This document shows, piece after piece, positions 52,982 to 62,959 of a DNA stretch of 64,000 nt. How positions within the stretch are numbered: position 1 is the first letter of the stretch; each line of letters opens with the position of its first letter. Where the stretch lies: positions 1 through 64,000 of the forward strand of contig JAJYLP010000007.1 of the NCBI GenBank assembly GCA_021787615.1, in the 5' to 3' direction. This DNA comes from Pseudomonadota bacterium. GTDB taxonomy: Bacteria > Pseudomonadota > Gammaproteobacteria > Steroidobacterales > Steroidobacteraceae. Under the pieces are notes generated by a model. That model made no database searches, was not told where the DNA came from, and was given only the letters and a program-made list of their open reading frames with translations. The position numbers were made by a program, and so were the translations under genes.

Positions 52982-55737
52982 CAGCCGGGCAGCGACTCCA
53001 GCAGGCGCCCAGCCTCCTGACGCTGCGCGTCCGAGCCCTCATGCATCACTTCCTCGAGGATGCTGCGCGCGCCCTCCGGATCGCCCATGTCCATGTACGC
53101 TCGGGCCAGGTCGAGCTTGGTGCCGACCTCGCTCATCGTCATCGGCTCGAGGTCGGCGACCTCGTGCTCGGCGGTGGGCGAGTCCTGCGTCGTGCCGAGA
53201 TCCGCATGCGCCAAGGTCGCCGTGCCGATGTCGAAATCCAGGCCGTTGCCGCTCTGCGGCTTGACCGGCGGCGCGCCGCCGCCGAGGTCGAAATCCACTC
53301 CTCCCGCGGACTCGAGCACGCTCAGGCGCGAGGTCGCAGAGGGGTCGTGCCCGCCGGCGGTCGGCTCCTCGGAGAGCAGGTTCTCCAGTTCCCGCTCATC
53401 GATCTGCCAGGCGCTCGTGGTGCCGGTCGTCGGCGCGGCCGGCGACTCGCCCGCGTTCGCCTCCTCGGCGGCCGCCAGCACCTTGCGCGACTGCTCGTCG
53501 AGCCCGGCGACCAGCGTCGGGGCGTCCCCCGCCAGGCCCGGCTGGACCGTGGTCTCGAACGCCCCGAGGTCCAGGCCCAGATCGTCAATGGCCAGCTCCG
53601 CGGTGCGCTCCGAGCCCTGACTGAGGGCCTCGACCTTCTCGCGCAGCGCCGCCTGAGCGCCCATATACAGGGCCGGCTGCTCGACTGTGGGCTCCATCGG
53701 CTCGAAGGCCGGAGCCGCATCGAACGGGTGCTCCATCTCCTGCGTCACGCCGGTCTCGGAGCCCGTTTTCTCCAGATCGGGCACCGTCGCATTCAGATCG
53801 GTTCCGCTCGCGGCCGGCTCCTCTCCGAGCGCCGCCCCGATGTCCAGGTCGAATGAACCGGTGCTGCTGGTGCCGCTCGCGGCGCCCGTGGCGGCGCCGT
53901 GGCCGGCGTGCATCGCCCCGCCCATCAGATCGAAATCGACCCGGCCCTGGCCGCCCTCGAGATCCAGATCCACGTCGTGAGAAGCCGCGCCGCTCACTTC
54001 CGAGCCGACAAACAACGGATCGTCCGGGGCCAGCTGGCGCCCCATGATCACGATCTTGTCCCACTCGCCGGCCGGCGCGCGATCACGCGACTCGGCCAGC
54101 TCGTGCGCCATCTCGACGAACTGATCCTTGTTCCCCCAGACGAAGAACACCTCGAGGAGCTTGAGCTTCAGATCGCGCCGCTCCGGCTCGCGTTGGATGG
54201 CAATGCGGATGAGGTCTGCGGCCTGATCGTACAGGCCGTAGGCCATGTGAAAGTCGGCCTCGGCCAGCGGGTCGCCCTGCTCCAGATTGAGCGCAGTCTC
54301 GCTGCTCATGGTCTGATCGGCCGCCACGTGCGTCGCAACCACGGGCGAGGCGGACTCCTTCGTCACCAAGTGCGGCTGCTCGTGCGTCCCCTCGCGCACA
54401 TCGATGGCGTCCTCGCGGCGCGACGGGGCGCCCATCAGTTCGATCGGCGCCGGGGCGCCATGCGCAAATCCCTTGTCGGCCGATTCGGTCAGCAGCTCAT
54501 CGGCGGCGCTCTCGCGCCGGGCGCGCAGCAGACGGGCGAGCACATAGAGGACCACTAGCAGGCCGAGCAGGCTCAGTACCCACCAGTACCGCCGCAGCGT
54601 TTGCCCCAGCGCGCTCGGAGCGGCGGGGTGCGCCGCAGCGGGGGCAGCCGACGGACGGAACTTGACGGGCTGGCGCGCTGGGGCGGCCGGGCGCGCCGCG
54701 GGGGTGGCAGCGGCCGCCGGGGGAGGCGCTGCTTTGCCGGCGGCGAGCCGCGCCTGCAGCGCCGCCAGAGCCGTGCTCTTGACTTGGACCAGTCGCTTCA
54801 CCTGCGCCAACTGGCTCTGCAGCGAGCGCACCTTCGCCTGCAGCGCGCCGATCTGGGCCGAGGAGCCGCCGGTGCCGGCCGCCGCGCCTGGACTCTGCGG
54901 GGCGACCAGGCGCAGCCGGCCCGACCCGCCCGCACCCTGACTGGCGCGCCAGGCGCTGTCCTGACGGTTCACTTCCTGCCACGCCGAGGCTGAGGAGACC
55001 TGGGCGACTGCGCTCGAGCCGGGAATGCGCAGCACCGTGCCGGCGCGCAGCAGGTTCATGTTGTGCGCGAAGGCCTGTGGGTTGCGCTGATAGATGGCCA
55101 CCATCCACTGGCGCGTGCGCCCCGAATCCATGCCGCCGCCACTGAAGCGGCTGGCGATGCCCGACAGCGTGTCGCCGGGGCGCACCGGCACCGAATGCGG
55201 CAGTGCGGTGGCCGCCGCGGGCGCCGTTGCCGGCGGGCTCACCGCCGGGGCGCTTGCGCCGGACAGGGTGCCCGTACGCGGCGCATTGCCCACCACCGGC
55301 GCGGCGATGGCCACATGGTGCGGCTGGCTCGCGCTCGGCACGTATACCGGCGGGTTGAGCAGAATCGTGTACTCGCGGAACAGCACGCCGCGATCCCAGC
55401 TGGCCTTGACGAGCAGGGTGAGAATGGGGTCGGTGACCGGCACCTGCGACGTCAGATGCAGTTCAATGCGCCCGTCGGCGCCATGGGTGAGCTCGACCCG
55501 GGCCCCGTCCAGGTACGACGGCCAGTTCAGGCCATATTTGGTGAACGCCGCACGCGAGGCGAGTCCGACCGTGAGGCTCTGCAGGGTCCCCGGCGTGGCA
55601 TCGAGCAGATCGATGCGGGCATCGAGCGGCTGGTCGAGATGCGACTTAAGATGGATATTCCCGAGGCCCAGAGCCAGCGCCGCCTGCGGCAACGCCAGCA
55701 GCAGCGCCATCACCAGACTGGAGCGTTTGGCGATCAT
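52981..55737 (-). CDS. fimV: FimV-family pilus assembly / polar hub protein
   Basis: The ATG at 55737 (MIAKRSSLVMALLLALPQ) gives 918 residues with a signal peptide. The N-terminal beta domain (LGNIHLKSHLDQPLDARIDLL), a LysM-type region (VRPGDTLSGIASRFSGG, about 185-245), a coiled coil (LQAKVRSLQSQLAQVKRLV), one membrane span (WWVLSLLGLLVVLYVLARLL) and an acidic cytoplasmic region follow. The C-terminal FimV motif is LDLARAYMDMGDPEGARSILEEV. It links peptidoglycan to the type IV pilus machinery and polar c-di-GMP signalling. In relatives asd often precedes fimV; here aroC does. Confidence 0.95.
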   Translation of the reverse strand: MIAKRSSLVMALLLALPQAALALGLGNIHLKSHLDQPLDARIDLLDATPGTLQSLTVGLASRAAFTKYGLNWPSYLDGARVELTHGADGRIELHLTSQVPVTDPILTLLVKASWDRGVLFREYTILLNPPVYVPSASQPHHVAIAAPVVGNAPRTGTLSGASAPAVSPPATAPAAATALPHSVPVRPGDTLSGIASRFSGGGMDSGRTRQWMVAIYQRNPQAFAHNMNLLRAGTVLRIPGSSAVAQVSSASAWQEVNRQDSAWRASQGAGGSGRLRLVAPQSPGAAAGTGGSSAQIGALQAKVRSLQSQLAQVKRLVQVKSTALAALQARLAAGKAAPPPAAAATPAARPAAPARQPVKFRPSAAPAAAHPAAPSALGQTLRRYWWVLSLLGLLVVLYVLARLLRARRESAADELLTESADKGFAHGAPAPIELMGAPSRREDAIDVREGTHEQPHLVTKESASPVVATHVAADQTMSSETALNLEQGDPLAEADFHMAYGLYDQAADLIRIAIQREPERRDLKLKLLEVFFVWGNKDQFVEMAHELAESRDRAPAGEWDKIVIMGRQLAPDDPLFVGSEVSGAASHDVDLDLEGGQGRVDFDLMGGAMHAGHGAATGAASGTSSTGSFDLDIGAALGEEPAASGTDLNATVPDLEKTGSETGVTQEMEHPFDAAPAFEPMEPTVEQPALYMGAQAALREKVEALSQGSERTAELAIDDLGLDLGAFETTVQPGLAGDAPTLVAGLDEQSRKVLAAAEEANAGESPAAPTTGTTSAWQIDERELENLLSEEPTAGGHDPSATSRLSVLESAGGVDFDLGGGAPPVKPQSGNGLDFDIGTATLAHADLGTTQDSPTAEHEVADLEPMTMSEVGTKLDLARAYMDMGDPEGARSILEEVMHEGSDAQRQEAGRLLESLPG

Positions 55738-55974
55738 TGACCTCACCCCGAACGGCATCGGTGAACAAAACCCCTTATAAAAACAATCGGATGGTCGCAT
55801 TTCGCGGACGCATCCGGCGCGGGCTGCAATATAACTTAAATCGGTTCGCAACCCCAAACCGGCCGACGCCGCCCCGCAGCGCCGCCGGCTTGCATGCCGG
55901 GAGATCTTTACTCATTCTGGCCCGGCAAACTGTGTCGCGCTTCGTAGACTCGCCGATCCGCACCCCTCCCGGCC

Positions 55975-57081
55975 TCAGTTCGCGCCCCCCCGCCGCGCGA
56001 TATCCGGGGTCGGCGAGCGCACATCGGCGTTCTGCCCCCGGTGGCGCAGGTAATGATCCATCAGCACGATCGCGAGCATGGCCTCCGCGATCGGGGTGGC
56101 ACGCAGCCCCACGCACGGGTCGTGCCGCCCGGTGGTGACGATCTCGGCCGGCCGCCCCTCGATATCGATGGTACGCCCCGGCACCTGGATGCTCGAGGTG
56201 GGCTTGAGGGTCAGGTGTGCCACCACGTCCTGACCCGAGGAGATCCCGCCGAGGATGCCCCCGGCATTGTTGCTCGCGAAGCCCTCCGGCGTGAGCTCGT
56301 CGCGATGCTCGCTGCCGCGCTGCTTTGCCGAGTGCGTGCCGGCCCCGATCTCGACCGCCTTGACCGCGTTGATCCCCATCAGCGCCGCGGCGATATCGGC
56401 ATCGAGACGCCCGAACACCGGCTCGCCGAGCCCGGGCGGCACGCCGGCTGCGACCACCGTGACGCGCGCGCCGATGGAGTCCCCCGCGGCGCGCAGCTCC
56501 CAGATCAGCGCCTCGAGCGCCTCGATGCGCTCGGGATCGGGGCAGAAGAACGGGTTGCGGTAGGCGAACTCGACATCGCGCGGCTCGAGCGAGAGCGCGC
56601 CGATCTGACTGAGGTAACCGTAGATGCGCACCCCGAGGCGCGTGGCCAGATACTTGCGCGCGATGGCGCCGGCTGCCACGCGCATCACCGTCTCACGCGC
56701 CGAGGAGCGCCCGCCGCCGCGGTAGTCGCGCATGCCGTACTTCTGCTGGTACGTGTAGTCGGCGTGCCCGGGGCGGAAGCGGTCCTTGATCTTCTCGTAA
56801 TCGCGCGAGCGCGCGTCGGTGTTCTCGACGATCAGGCCGATCGGCGTCCCGGTGGTGCGCCCTTCGAACACGCCCGAGAGAATGCGCACCTGGTCGCTCT
56901 CGCGGCGCTGGCTGACGAAATGCGACGTGCCGGTGCGGCGCCGGTCGACGTCGGCCTGCACGTCCTCCTCGCTGAGGGCGAGTCCGGGCGGGCAGCCATC
57001 GACAACGCAGCCGAGCGCCGGACCGTGGCTCTCGCCGAAGGTCGTCACCGTGAACAGTTTGCCGAAGGTGTTGCCGGACAT
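55975..57081 (-). CDS. aroC: Chorismate synthase
   Basis: AroC converts EPSP to chorismate using reduced FMN. The ATG at 57081 ([20 protein letters not shown]) gives 368 residues, the normal size; the longer track ORF is not needed. Signatures are [33 protein letters not shown] and [10 protein letters not shown]. It lies between prmB and fimV on the same strand. Confidence 0.97.
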   Translation of the reverse strand: MSGNTFGKLFTVTTFGESHGPALGCVVDGCPPGLALSEEDVQADVDRRRTGTSHFVSQRRESDQVRILSGVFEGRTTGTPIGLIVENTDARSRDYEKIKDRFRPGHADYTYQQKYGMRDYRGGGRSSARETVMRVAAGAIARKYLATRLGVRIYGYLSQIGALSLEPRDVEFAYRNPFFCPDPERIEALEALIWELRAAGDSIGARVTVVAAGVPPGLGEPVFGRLDADIAAALMGINAVKAVEIGAGTHSAKQRGSEHRDELTPEGFASNNAGGILGGISSGQDVVAHLTLKPTSSIQVPGRTIDIEGRPAEIVTTGRHDPCVGLRATPIAEAMLAIVLMDHYLRHRGQNADVRSPTPDIARRGGAN

Positions 57082-57160
57082 GAGGCGCCCCTGATCGCAC
57101 CGCGCGGGGCCGCGGCACGGGTTGATTCCGTCCGGGGCCGGGCGCGGCTTGCCGAGTGTA

Positions 57161-58111
57161 CTATGCGCCCGCGCGGGCGGTACGGCTGCGCGCAGCGGGA
57201 TGAGGCAGCTGCTCGGCCCCGAGCAGGAACACGCCGCCGCCGCCGCGTTCGAACTGCAGCCACACGAAGGGCAGCTCCGGGAACGCGCGCTGCACAGCCC
57301 GCTCGGTGTTGCCCACCTCGACGATGAGCGCGCCCCCCGGGCGCAGGTGGCGGCGCGATTGCCCGAGCAGCACGCGGACCGAATCGAGTCCGCCGCGGCC
57401 GGCGCCGAGCGCGAGCGGCGGCTCGTGACGGTACTCCGGCGGCAGCGAGGCGAGCTCGCGCGCACCAACATACGGCGGGTTCGAGACGATCAGATCATAG
57501 CGCTCGGCGCCGAGGGCCGCGAAGTGATCGGAGCGTATCAGGTGCACCCGCCGTCCGAGCCGATGGCGGCGCACGTTGCGCACGGCAACCTCGAGCGCCT
57601 GCGCCGAGATGTCCACCGCGTCGACCCTCGCCCAGGGCAGCGCCTTGGCGCAGGCGATGGCGATACAGCCCGAGCCGGTGCCCACATCGAGCACGCGGCT
57701 GATCCGGCGTGCATCGAGCCACGGCGCGAACCGCCGCCCGATGAGCTCAGCGATCGGCGAGCGCGGCACGAGCACGCGCGCATCGACGTAAAACCGCAGT
57801 CCGGCGAACCAGGTCTCGCCGGTCAGATACACCGCCGGGATGCGCTCCTCGATGCGCCGGCTCAACAATGCCCGCACGCGCTGCTGCGCGCGCAGGCCCA
57901 CCCGCCGGGCATACGCGGACGGGCCGGCGTGTGCGAGGCCTAACGCGTGCAGCACCAGCGCGGCCGACTCGTCCCAGGCATTGTCGGTGCCGTGACCGAA
58001 GAACACGCCGGCCCGCTGCAGCCGCTTGGCGCCCTGCTCGATGAGCCGCCGCACCGATACGCGCACGGCGCGCGGGGCGCGGCGGGGCGCGCTGTGGGAT
58101 ACTTGTCGCAT
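57161..58111 (-). CDS. prmB: Ribosomal protein uL3 N5-glutamine methyltransferase
   Basis: PrmB methylates a glutamine of ribosomal protein L3. [19 protein letters not shown] and [17 protein letters not shown] are close to E. coli PrmB, and the methyltransferase motifs [14 protein letters not shown] and SNPPYV are present. The track ATG at 58111 overlaps the divergent SCO1 start by two bases within CATG; the first 15 residues are basic and unconserved, so a GTG start near 58066 is also likely. It is followed by aroC. Confidence 0.93.
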   Translation of the reverse strand: MRQVSHSAPRRAPRAVRVSVRRLIEQGAKRLQRAGVFFGHGTDNAWDESAALVLHALGLAHAGPSAYARRVGLRAQQRVRALLSRRIEERIPAVYLTGETWFAGLRFYVDARVLVPRSPIAELIGRRFAPWLDARRISRVLDVGTGSGCIAIACAKALPWARVDAVDISAQALEVAVRNVRRHRLGRRVHLIRSDHFAALGAERYDLIVSNPPYVGARELASLPPEYRHEPPLALGAGRGGLDSVRVLLGQSRRHLRPGGALIVEVGNTERAVQRAFPELPFVWLQFERGGGGVFLLGAEQLPHPAARSRTARAGA

Positions 58112-58730
58112 GTCCTCTCGATACTTCTGGGCGCTGGTGGCGCTGGTGTGCGTGGGCGCCGGCTTCGCAGGGTACCGGCTGGCCGGCGCGCGGTACAGCC
58201 GCGCGCCCGTGCCCGCCTACGGCACCTGGCTGCCGCGGCCGCGGGCCCTCGGCCCGTTTGCGCTGACCGACAGCCGCGGACGCCCGTTCCACCGCGCCGA
58301 GCTGCGCAGTCACTTGACCCTGATGTACTTCGGCTACACCCGCTGCGCCGACGAATGCCCCGACACGCTCGCCCTGCTCGCGCGGGTGCAGCAGCGCGTG
58401 CCGCTGGTGCCGCTGCAGGTGCTGTTCGTCTCGATCGATCCGCGGCACGACACGCCGCCGGTGCTCGCGAAGTTTCTGCGCCGGTTCGATCCGCAGTTCA
58501 TCGGCCTCACCGGGCCTATGGCGCAGATTCGCAGCCTCGCTGCGCGCCTCGGCGTCGCGCGCGGGAGGATCGCGCTGCCCGGCGGCGGCGAGACGTTCGA
58601 GCATACCGTGGCGCTGTTTCTCCTCGATGCGCGCGGGCGCGAGGTCGCGGTGTTCACGCCGCCGTTTGACGGGCGGCGGCTCGCCGGCGCGCTGCGCGGC
58701 AGCGCCGAGCGGCTGCTCACGAGCGGCTGA
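58110..58730 (+). CDS. SCO1/SenC-family copper chaperone-like protein
   Basis: The ATG at 58110 gives 206 residues with one N-terminal anchor (FWALVALVCVGAGFAGYRLAG). The thioredoxin-like domain has the copper-binding CADEC in YFGYTRCADECPDTL, SIDPRHDTPPVLAKFLRRF, and the third ligand His in EHTVALFLLD. SCO proteins insert copper into cytochrome oxidase or handle thiol redox. No oxidase genes are adjacent here. It begins a plus-strand run with psd and epmA. Confidence 0.92.
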   Translation: MSSRYFWALVALVCVGAGFAGYRLAGARYSRAPVPAYGTWLPRPRALGPFALTDSRGRPFHRAELRSHLTLMYFGYTRCADECPDTLALLARVQQRVPLVPLQVLFVSIDPRHDTPPVLAKFLRRFDPQFIGLTGPMAQIRSLAARLGVARGRIALPGGGETFEHTVALFLLDARGREVAVFTPPFDGRRLAGALRGSAERLLTSG

Positions 58731-58745
58731 TCCGCGCAGCCGCCC

Positions 58746-59648
58746 ATGACCCGCGTGACGGACCCGCCGACCCTGCGCGCACGCCTGTTTGTCGCGATCC
58801 AGCACCTGTTGCCCCAGCATTTCCTCTCCCGGCTGGTCCTGCGCGTCACGCGCAGCGATGCACGGCCGCTGAACCGGGCGCTGATCGGCGCGTTCGTGCG
58901 TCACTTCCATCCCGACATGCGCGATGCGGTGAACGCCGAGCCGCACAGCTACCCGACCTTCAACGCCTTCTTCACGCGCGCGCTGCGGCCGGGCACCCGT
59001 CCGTGCGCGCCCGATCCGCTCGCCCTCGCCTCCCCGGTCGACGGCACGGTCAGTCAGATCGGCCGTCTCGAGGGCTCGCGCATCGCGCAGGCCAAGGGGC
59101 ACGATTACACAGTTGAGGCGCTCTTGGCCGGCCGCCCGGAATGGTCGCGACGCTTCTGCGGCGGGTCATTCGCGACGCTGTATCTGGCACCCTACAACTA
59201 TCACCGCATCCACATGCCGCTCGAGGCCGAGCTGCGCGCGGCCTGGTTCGTCCCCGGCCGGCTCTTCAGCGTCAACGCCAAGACGGCCGCCGTGGTGCCG
59301 GGACTGTTTGCGCGCAACGAGCGGGTGGCGCTGCTCTTTGAGGACGGACCGCTCGCCTGGGGCCTGGTCATGGTCGGGGCGCTGTTCGTCGGCAGCATGA
59401 GCACGGTGTGGCACGGCGATGTCGCCCCGCGCGCCGCCCGCCAGGTCGCCGAGCTGCCGGTGACCGCCGAGCACGCGCCGCTGCGCCTCGCCAAGGGCGC
59501 CGAGCTCGGCCGCTTCAACATGGGCTCCACGGTGATCCTGCTGCTCCCGCCGCAGGCGGCAGAGTGGCGCACGGACATCGGCCCCGGCGCGAGCATCCGG
59601 GTGGGCGAGACGCTGGGCCGGCTCCTGGGCACCCCGGGGCGCGCATGA
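58746..59648 (+). CDS. psd: Phosphatidylserine decarboxylase
   Basis: Psd makes phosphatidylethanolamine and processes itself to create a pyruvoyl group. The 300 residues include SYPTFNAFFTRALRPG, the catalytic Asp region SPVDGTVSQ, the His motifs AKGHDYTV and YNYHRIHMP, and the cleavage site GST in FNMGSTVILL. Its stop overlaps the epmA start (ATGA). Confidence 0.97.
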   Translation: MTRVTDPPTLRARLFVAIQHLLPQHFLSRLVLRVTRSDARPLNRALIGAFVRHFHPDMRDAVNAEPHSYPTFNAFFTRALRPGTRPCAPDPLALASPVDGTVSQIGRLEGSRIAQAKGHDYTVEALLAGRPEWSRRFCGGSFATLYLAPYNYHRIHMPLEAELRAAWFVPGRLFSVNAKTAAVVPGLFARNERVALLFEDGPLAWGLVMVGALFVGSMSTVWHGDVAPRAARQVAELPVTAEHAPLRLAKGAELGRFNMGSTVILLLPPQAAEWRTDIGPGASIRVGETLGRLLGTPGRA

Positions 59649-60640
59649 CAACGATGGGCGGCCCGCAGTTTACGCACTGGCGCGCCACCGCGACGTGCGC
59701 GACGCTGCGCCGCCGGGCGGCCCTGCTCGATGCGGCGCGACGCTTTTTCGCCGCGCGCGCCGTGCTGGAGGTGGACACCCCGATGGTGGTCAACGCCCCG
59801 GTGACCGACGTACACATTCATTCCGCGCAGGTAACCTTCCCCGATGCGACCGACGGGTGCGCCCGGCAGTACTTCCTGCATACTTCGCCCGAATACGCCA
59901 TGAAGCGGCTGCTCGCCGGCGGCGTGGGCGACATCTATCAGATCTGTCACGTGGTGCGCGGGCTCGAGCGCGGCCGGCTGCACAACGCGGAGTTCACCCT
60001 GATCGAATGGTACCGGCTGGGCTGGACACTCGATGCGCTCATGGATGAGGTCGATGCGCTGGCGCGCGAACTGCTTGGCGCTCGCGCCGACGGTCTCGCC
60101 AGCACCCGCGTGAGCTATCGGAAGGTGTTCCTCGAGCAGCTGGGCATCGATCCGTTCAGCGCCTCGATGCAGGAGCTGACGGCCGCGGCACGCGCGGCGG
60201 GCTTCACGGGCGCTTCGGACAGCCGCGACGAGTTGCTCGAACTGCTGATGAGCGTCAGGATCGGACCGCAGCTCGGACGCGGCGCGCTCACGTTTGTATA
60301 CGGTTATCCGGCGAGCCAGGCCGCCCTCGCCCGGCTCGATCCGGTGGACCGGCGCGCCGCGCGGCGCTTCGAGCTGTACTGCGAGGGCATCGAGCTCGCC
60401 AACGGCTTTCATGAGCTCGCCGATGCGCGCGAGCAGCGCGCACGCTTCGAGCACGACATCGCCGAGCGGCGCCGGCTCGCGCTCAGCACCGCCGCGCTCG
60501 ATGAGCGGCTGCTCGCGGCGCTCGAGGCGGGCCTGCCGGAGTGCTGTGGCGTGGCGCTCGGGTTCGATCGACTCGTCATGCTCGCCGAGGGCGCCGAGCG
60601 CATCGACGATGTGCTGTCCTTCCCCATCGAACGCGCCTGA
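59645..60640 (+). CDS. epmA: EF-P lysyl-transferase (elongation factor P--beta-lysine ligase)
   Basis: EpmA, a paralogue of lysyl-tRNA synthetase lacking the anticodon domain, attaches beta-lysine to EF-P. The ATG at 59645 overlaps the psd stop, giving 331 residues. Class II motifs are visible: EVDTPMVVNAPVTDVHI, FLHTSPEYAMKRLLAGG, HNAEFTLIEWYRLG and GVALGFDRLVMLAEGA. EF-P and EpmB are encoded within the next two kilobases, which settles its identity over LysS. Confidence 0.97.
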   Translation: MTTMGGPQFTHWRATATCATLRRRAALLDAARRFFAARAVLEVDTPMVVNAPVTDVHIHSAQVTFPDATDGCARQYFLHTSPEYAMKRLLAGGVGDIYQICHVVRGLERGRLHNAEFTLIEWYRLGWTLDALMDEVDALARELLGARADGLASTRVSYRKVFLEQLGIDPFSASMQELTAAARAAGFTGASDSRDELLELLMSVRIGPQLGRGALTFVYGYPASQAALARLDPVDRRAARRFELYCEGIELANGFHELADAREQRARFEHDIAERRRLALSTAALDERLLAALEAGLPECCGVALGFDRLVMLAEGAERIDDVLSFPIERA

Positions 60641-60653
60641 TTGCGGAGGTCCC

Positions 60654-61160
60654 ATGGAGCACACGAGCAAACGGTACGATTTTCAGGACAAGCGCGCCGG
60701 CTACGCCGAGCTCACCGGCGACCTGCAGGCGCTGCTCGCCGGCGAGAGCGATGCCATCGCCAACACGGCCAACACCGCCGCGCTGCTGTTCGAGGCGCTC
60801 CCCGAGATCAACTGGGCGGGGTTTTATTTCCTGCGCGGCGCTGAACTGGTGCTCGGGCCGTTTCAGGGCAGGCCGGCCTGCGTGCGCATCGCCCTTGGAC
60901 GCGGCGTGTGCGGCACGGCGGCCGAGCGCCGCGCGACGCTCGTGGTGCCCGACGTCCATGCCTTTCCCGGGCACATCGCCTGCGATACCGCCTCGCGCTC
61001 GGAGGTCGTCGTGCCGCTCATCGCCAACGGACAGCTCCTCGGGGTGCTCGACATCGACAGCCCGCTGCCGGGCCGATTCGATGAGCAGGATGCGCGCGGC
61101 CTCGAGCGCCTGGCGCGCGTGATGCTCGCGGCCAGCCGCTTCGAGGGTGCTGCGCGCTAG
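60654..61160 (+). CDS. msrC: Free methionine-R-sulfoxide reductase (GAF domain)
   Basis: This enzyme reduces free methionine (R)-sulfoxide. The 168-residue GAF protein has the three Cys expected of fRMsr, in PACVRI, GVCGTAA and HIACDTASRS, plus EINWAGFYFL and VLDIDSPLPGRFDE. GGAGG precedes the ATG at 60654. It sits between epmA and efp on the plus strand, and may simply share the epmA transcript. Confidence 0.93.
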   Translation: MEHTSKRYDFQDKRAGYAELTGDLQALLAGESDAIANTANTAALLFEALPEINWAGFYFLRGAELVLGPFQGRPACVRIALGRGVCGTAAERRATLVVPDVHAFPGHIACDTASRSEVVVPLIANGQLLGVLDIDSPLPGRFDEQDARGLERLARVMLAASRFEGAAR

Positions 61161-61177
61161 AGGCGAGCGCCGCGCGC

Positions 61178-61747
61178 TTACTGCTTGGCGCGCGAGACGT
61201 ACGCTCCGGTGCGCGTATCGATGCGGATGACCTCTCCCTGATCGATGAACAGCGGCACGCGTACCACGGCGCCGGTCTCGAGCTTCGCCGGCTTCTGCCC
61301 GCCGGTGGCGGTGTCCCCGCGCAGGCCCGGATCGGTCTCGACGATCTTCAGCTCCACGTGCGCCGGCGGCGTGACCACCAGCGGCTCGCCGTTCCACAGC
61401 GTCACGATGCAGGTGACGCCCTCCTTCAGCCACTGCGCGCTCTCGCCCACCGCCGCCTTGCCTGCGGTGTACTGCTCGAAGCTGTCCGGCACCATGAAGT
61501 GCCAGAAGTCCCCGTCCTGGTAGAGGTACTGCATCTCGCTGTCGACCACGTCGGCCGCCTCGAGCGAATCGCCTGACTTGAAGGTCTTCTCGATGGTCCG
61601 GCCGGTCTTGAGATTGCGGACCTTGATGCGGTTGAACGCCTGGCCCTTGCCGGGCTTGACGAACTCGTTCTCAACCACGGCGTAGGGATCGCCGTCGAGC
61701 AGGACCTTCAGACCCGAGCGGATTTCGGCGGTGGTGTAGCTGGCCAT
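61178..61747 (-). CDS. efp: Translation elongation factor P
   Basis: EF-P rescues ribosomes stalled on proline runs. The ATG at 61747 gives 189 residues, the standard size. The modified Lys lies in [15 protein letters not shown], and the three domains end with [11 protein letters not shown]. It is convergent with msrC and divergent from epmB (58 bases), so efp and epmB probably share a regulatory region. Confidence 0.98.
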   Translation of the reverse strand: MASYTTAEIRSGLKVLLDGDPYAVVENEFVKPGKGQAFNRIKVRNLKTGRTIEKTFKSGDSLEAADVVDSEMQYLYQDGDFWHFMVPDSFEQYTAGKAAVGESAQWLKEGVTCIVTLWNGEPLVVTPPAHVELKIVETDPGLRGDTATGGQKPAKLETGAVVRVPLFIDQGEVIRIDTRTGAYVSRAKQ

Positions 61748-61804
61748 TTCTTTCTCTCTGCCGGAGCGGCACAATGCGCGGCCTCTCCGATTAAAGGGCC
61801 GCGT

Positions 61805-62827
61805 ATGATACCGGCATCGGTCCGACCCCGCCAGATTCCCGCCTCCTGGCAGCAGGAGCTCGCCGAGGCCATCACCCGCCCAGAGGAGCTGGCCGAGGCG
61901 CTCGGTCTGCCCCCCGGGGCGATCTCGGCGGCGGCTGCAACGTCGTTTCCGCTGCGCGTTCCGCGCAGCTTCGTGGCGCGCATGCGTCCGGGGGATCCCG
62001 ACGACCCGCTGCTGCGCCAGGTCCTGCCCGCAGCCGAGGAGCTGCTCGGGCCGAGCGGCTTCGGCACCGATCCTCTGCAGGAGCGCGCCGCGCAGCGTGT
62101 CCCGGCATTGCTGCAGAAGTACCACGGGCGGGCGCTGCTCATCGCCACCGAGACCTGCGCGGTGCACTGCCGTTACTGCTTCCGGCGCGAGTTTCCCTAC
62201 GCGGCACAGCACGGCGAGGGTGCGCGCTGGGGCGAGGCGCTGGCTGCGATCGCCGCCGATGCCTCGCTCGAGGAGATCATCTTGAGCGGCGGCGACCCGC
62301 TGTCTCTGAGCAACGCGCGCCTGAGCGCTCTCGCCCGCTCGCTCGCGCAGATTCCCCATGTGCGACGCATCCGCGTGCACACACGCCAGCCGGTGGTGCT
62401 GCCCTCGCGCATCGATGCGGGGCTCACCGAGTGGCTGCGCTCGAGCACAGTGCCGGTCGTCGTCGTGCTGCACATCAATCACCCCAACGAAATCGATGCC
62501 GCGCTGCGCGAGGCCTGCGCGAAGATGCGCGACGCGGGCGCCTCGCTGCTCAACCAAACGGTGCTGCTCGCCGGCATCAACGACGAGGTCGCCGTGCTGG
62601 CGCGGCTCTCGCAGGAGCTGTTCGCAGCGGGCGTACTGCCCTATTACCTGCATGCGCTCGACCGGGTACGCGGCGCGGCGCACTTCCTCGTGCCCGATGA
62701 GCGCGCGCGCGCGCTCGCCGGCGCGCTCGCGGCGCGTCTGCCGGGCTATCTGGTGCCGCGTCTGGTGCGGGAAATCCCCGGGGCCGCCGCCAAGACCGTT
62801 CTGACTCCGATCACCGGCGGGCGCTGA
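61805..62827 (+). CDS. epmB: EF-P beta-lysylation protein (lysine 2,3-aminomutase family)
   Basis: EpmB is a radical SAM enzyme that turns lysine into beta-lysine for EpmA. The 340 residues contain the cluster-binding [35 protein letters not shown] and the PLP Lys region near the C-terminus ([13 protein letters not shown]). It is divergent from efp, completing the modification set. Confidence 0.96.
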   Translation: MIPASVRPRQIPASWQQELAEAITRPEELAEALGLPPGAISAAAATSFPLRVPRSFVARMRPGDPDDPLLRQVLPAAEELLGPSGFGTDPLQERAAQRVPALLQKYHGRALLIATETCAVHCRYCFRREFPYAAQHGEGARWGEALAAIAADASLEEIILSGGDPLSLSNARLSALARSLAQIPHVRRIRVHTRQPVVLPSRIDAGLTEWLRSSTVPVVVVLHINHPNEIDAALREACAKMRDAGASLLNQTVLLAGINDEVAVLARLSQELFAAGVLPYYLHALDRVRGAAHFLVPDERARALAGALAARLPGYLVPRLVREIPGAAAKTVLTPITGGR

Positions 62828-62843
62828 AGGGCCACGCCCGCGC

Positions 62844-62871
62844 GTGCGCTCGAGCTTGTGCGCGAGCGCAC
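62844..62871 (+). terminator. Hairpin after epmB
   Basis: GTGCGCTCG and CGAGCGCAC form a perfect 9-bp stem with a 10-base loop, 17 bases after the epmB stop. It lacks a T-run but is placed as a terminator. Confidence 0.45.
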
Positions 62872-62959
62872 ATAATGAGACCCGCAGCAGCTCCGCGCCG
62901 GCCGAGCGCCGCTAAAATGAGCTGATTACGCCGCGTGGCAGCCCCGTCCGGAGTCGAGC

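Noticed and set aside
59201-60670. 489-aa minus-strand ORF opposite psd/epmA
   Set aside because: Antisense shadow of two confirmed enzymes.
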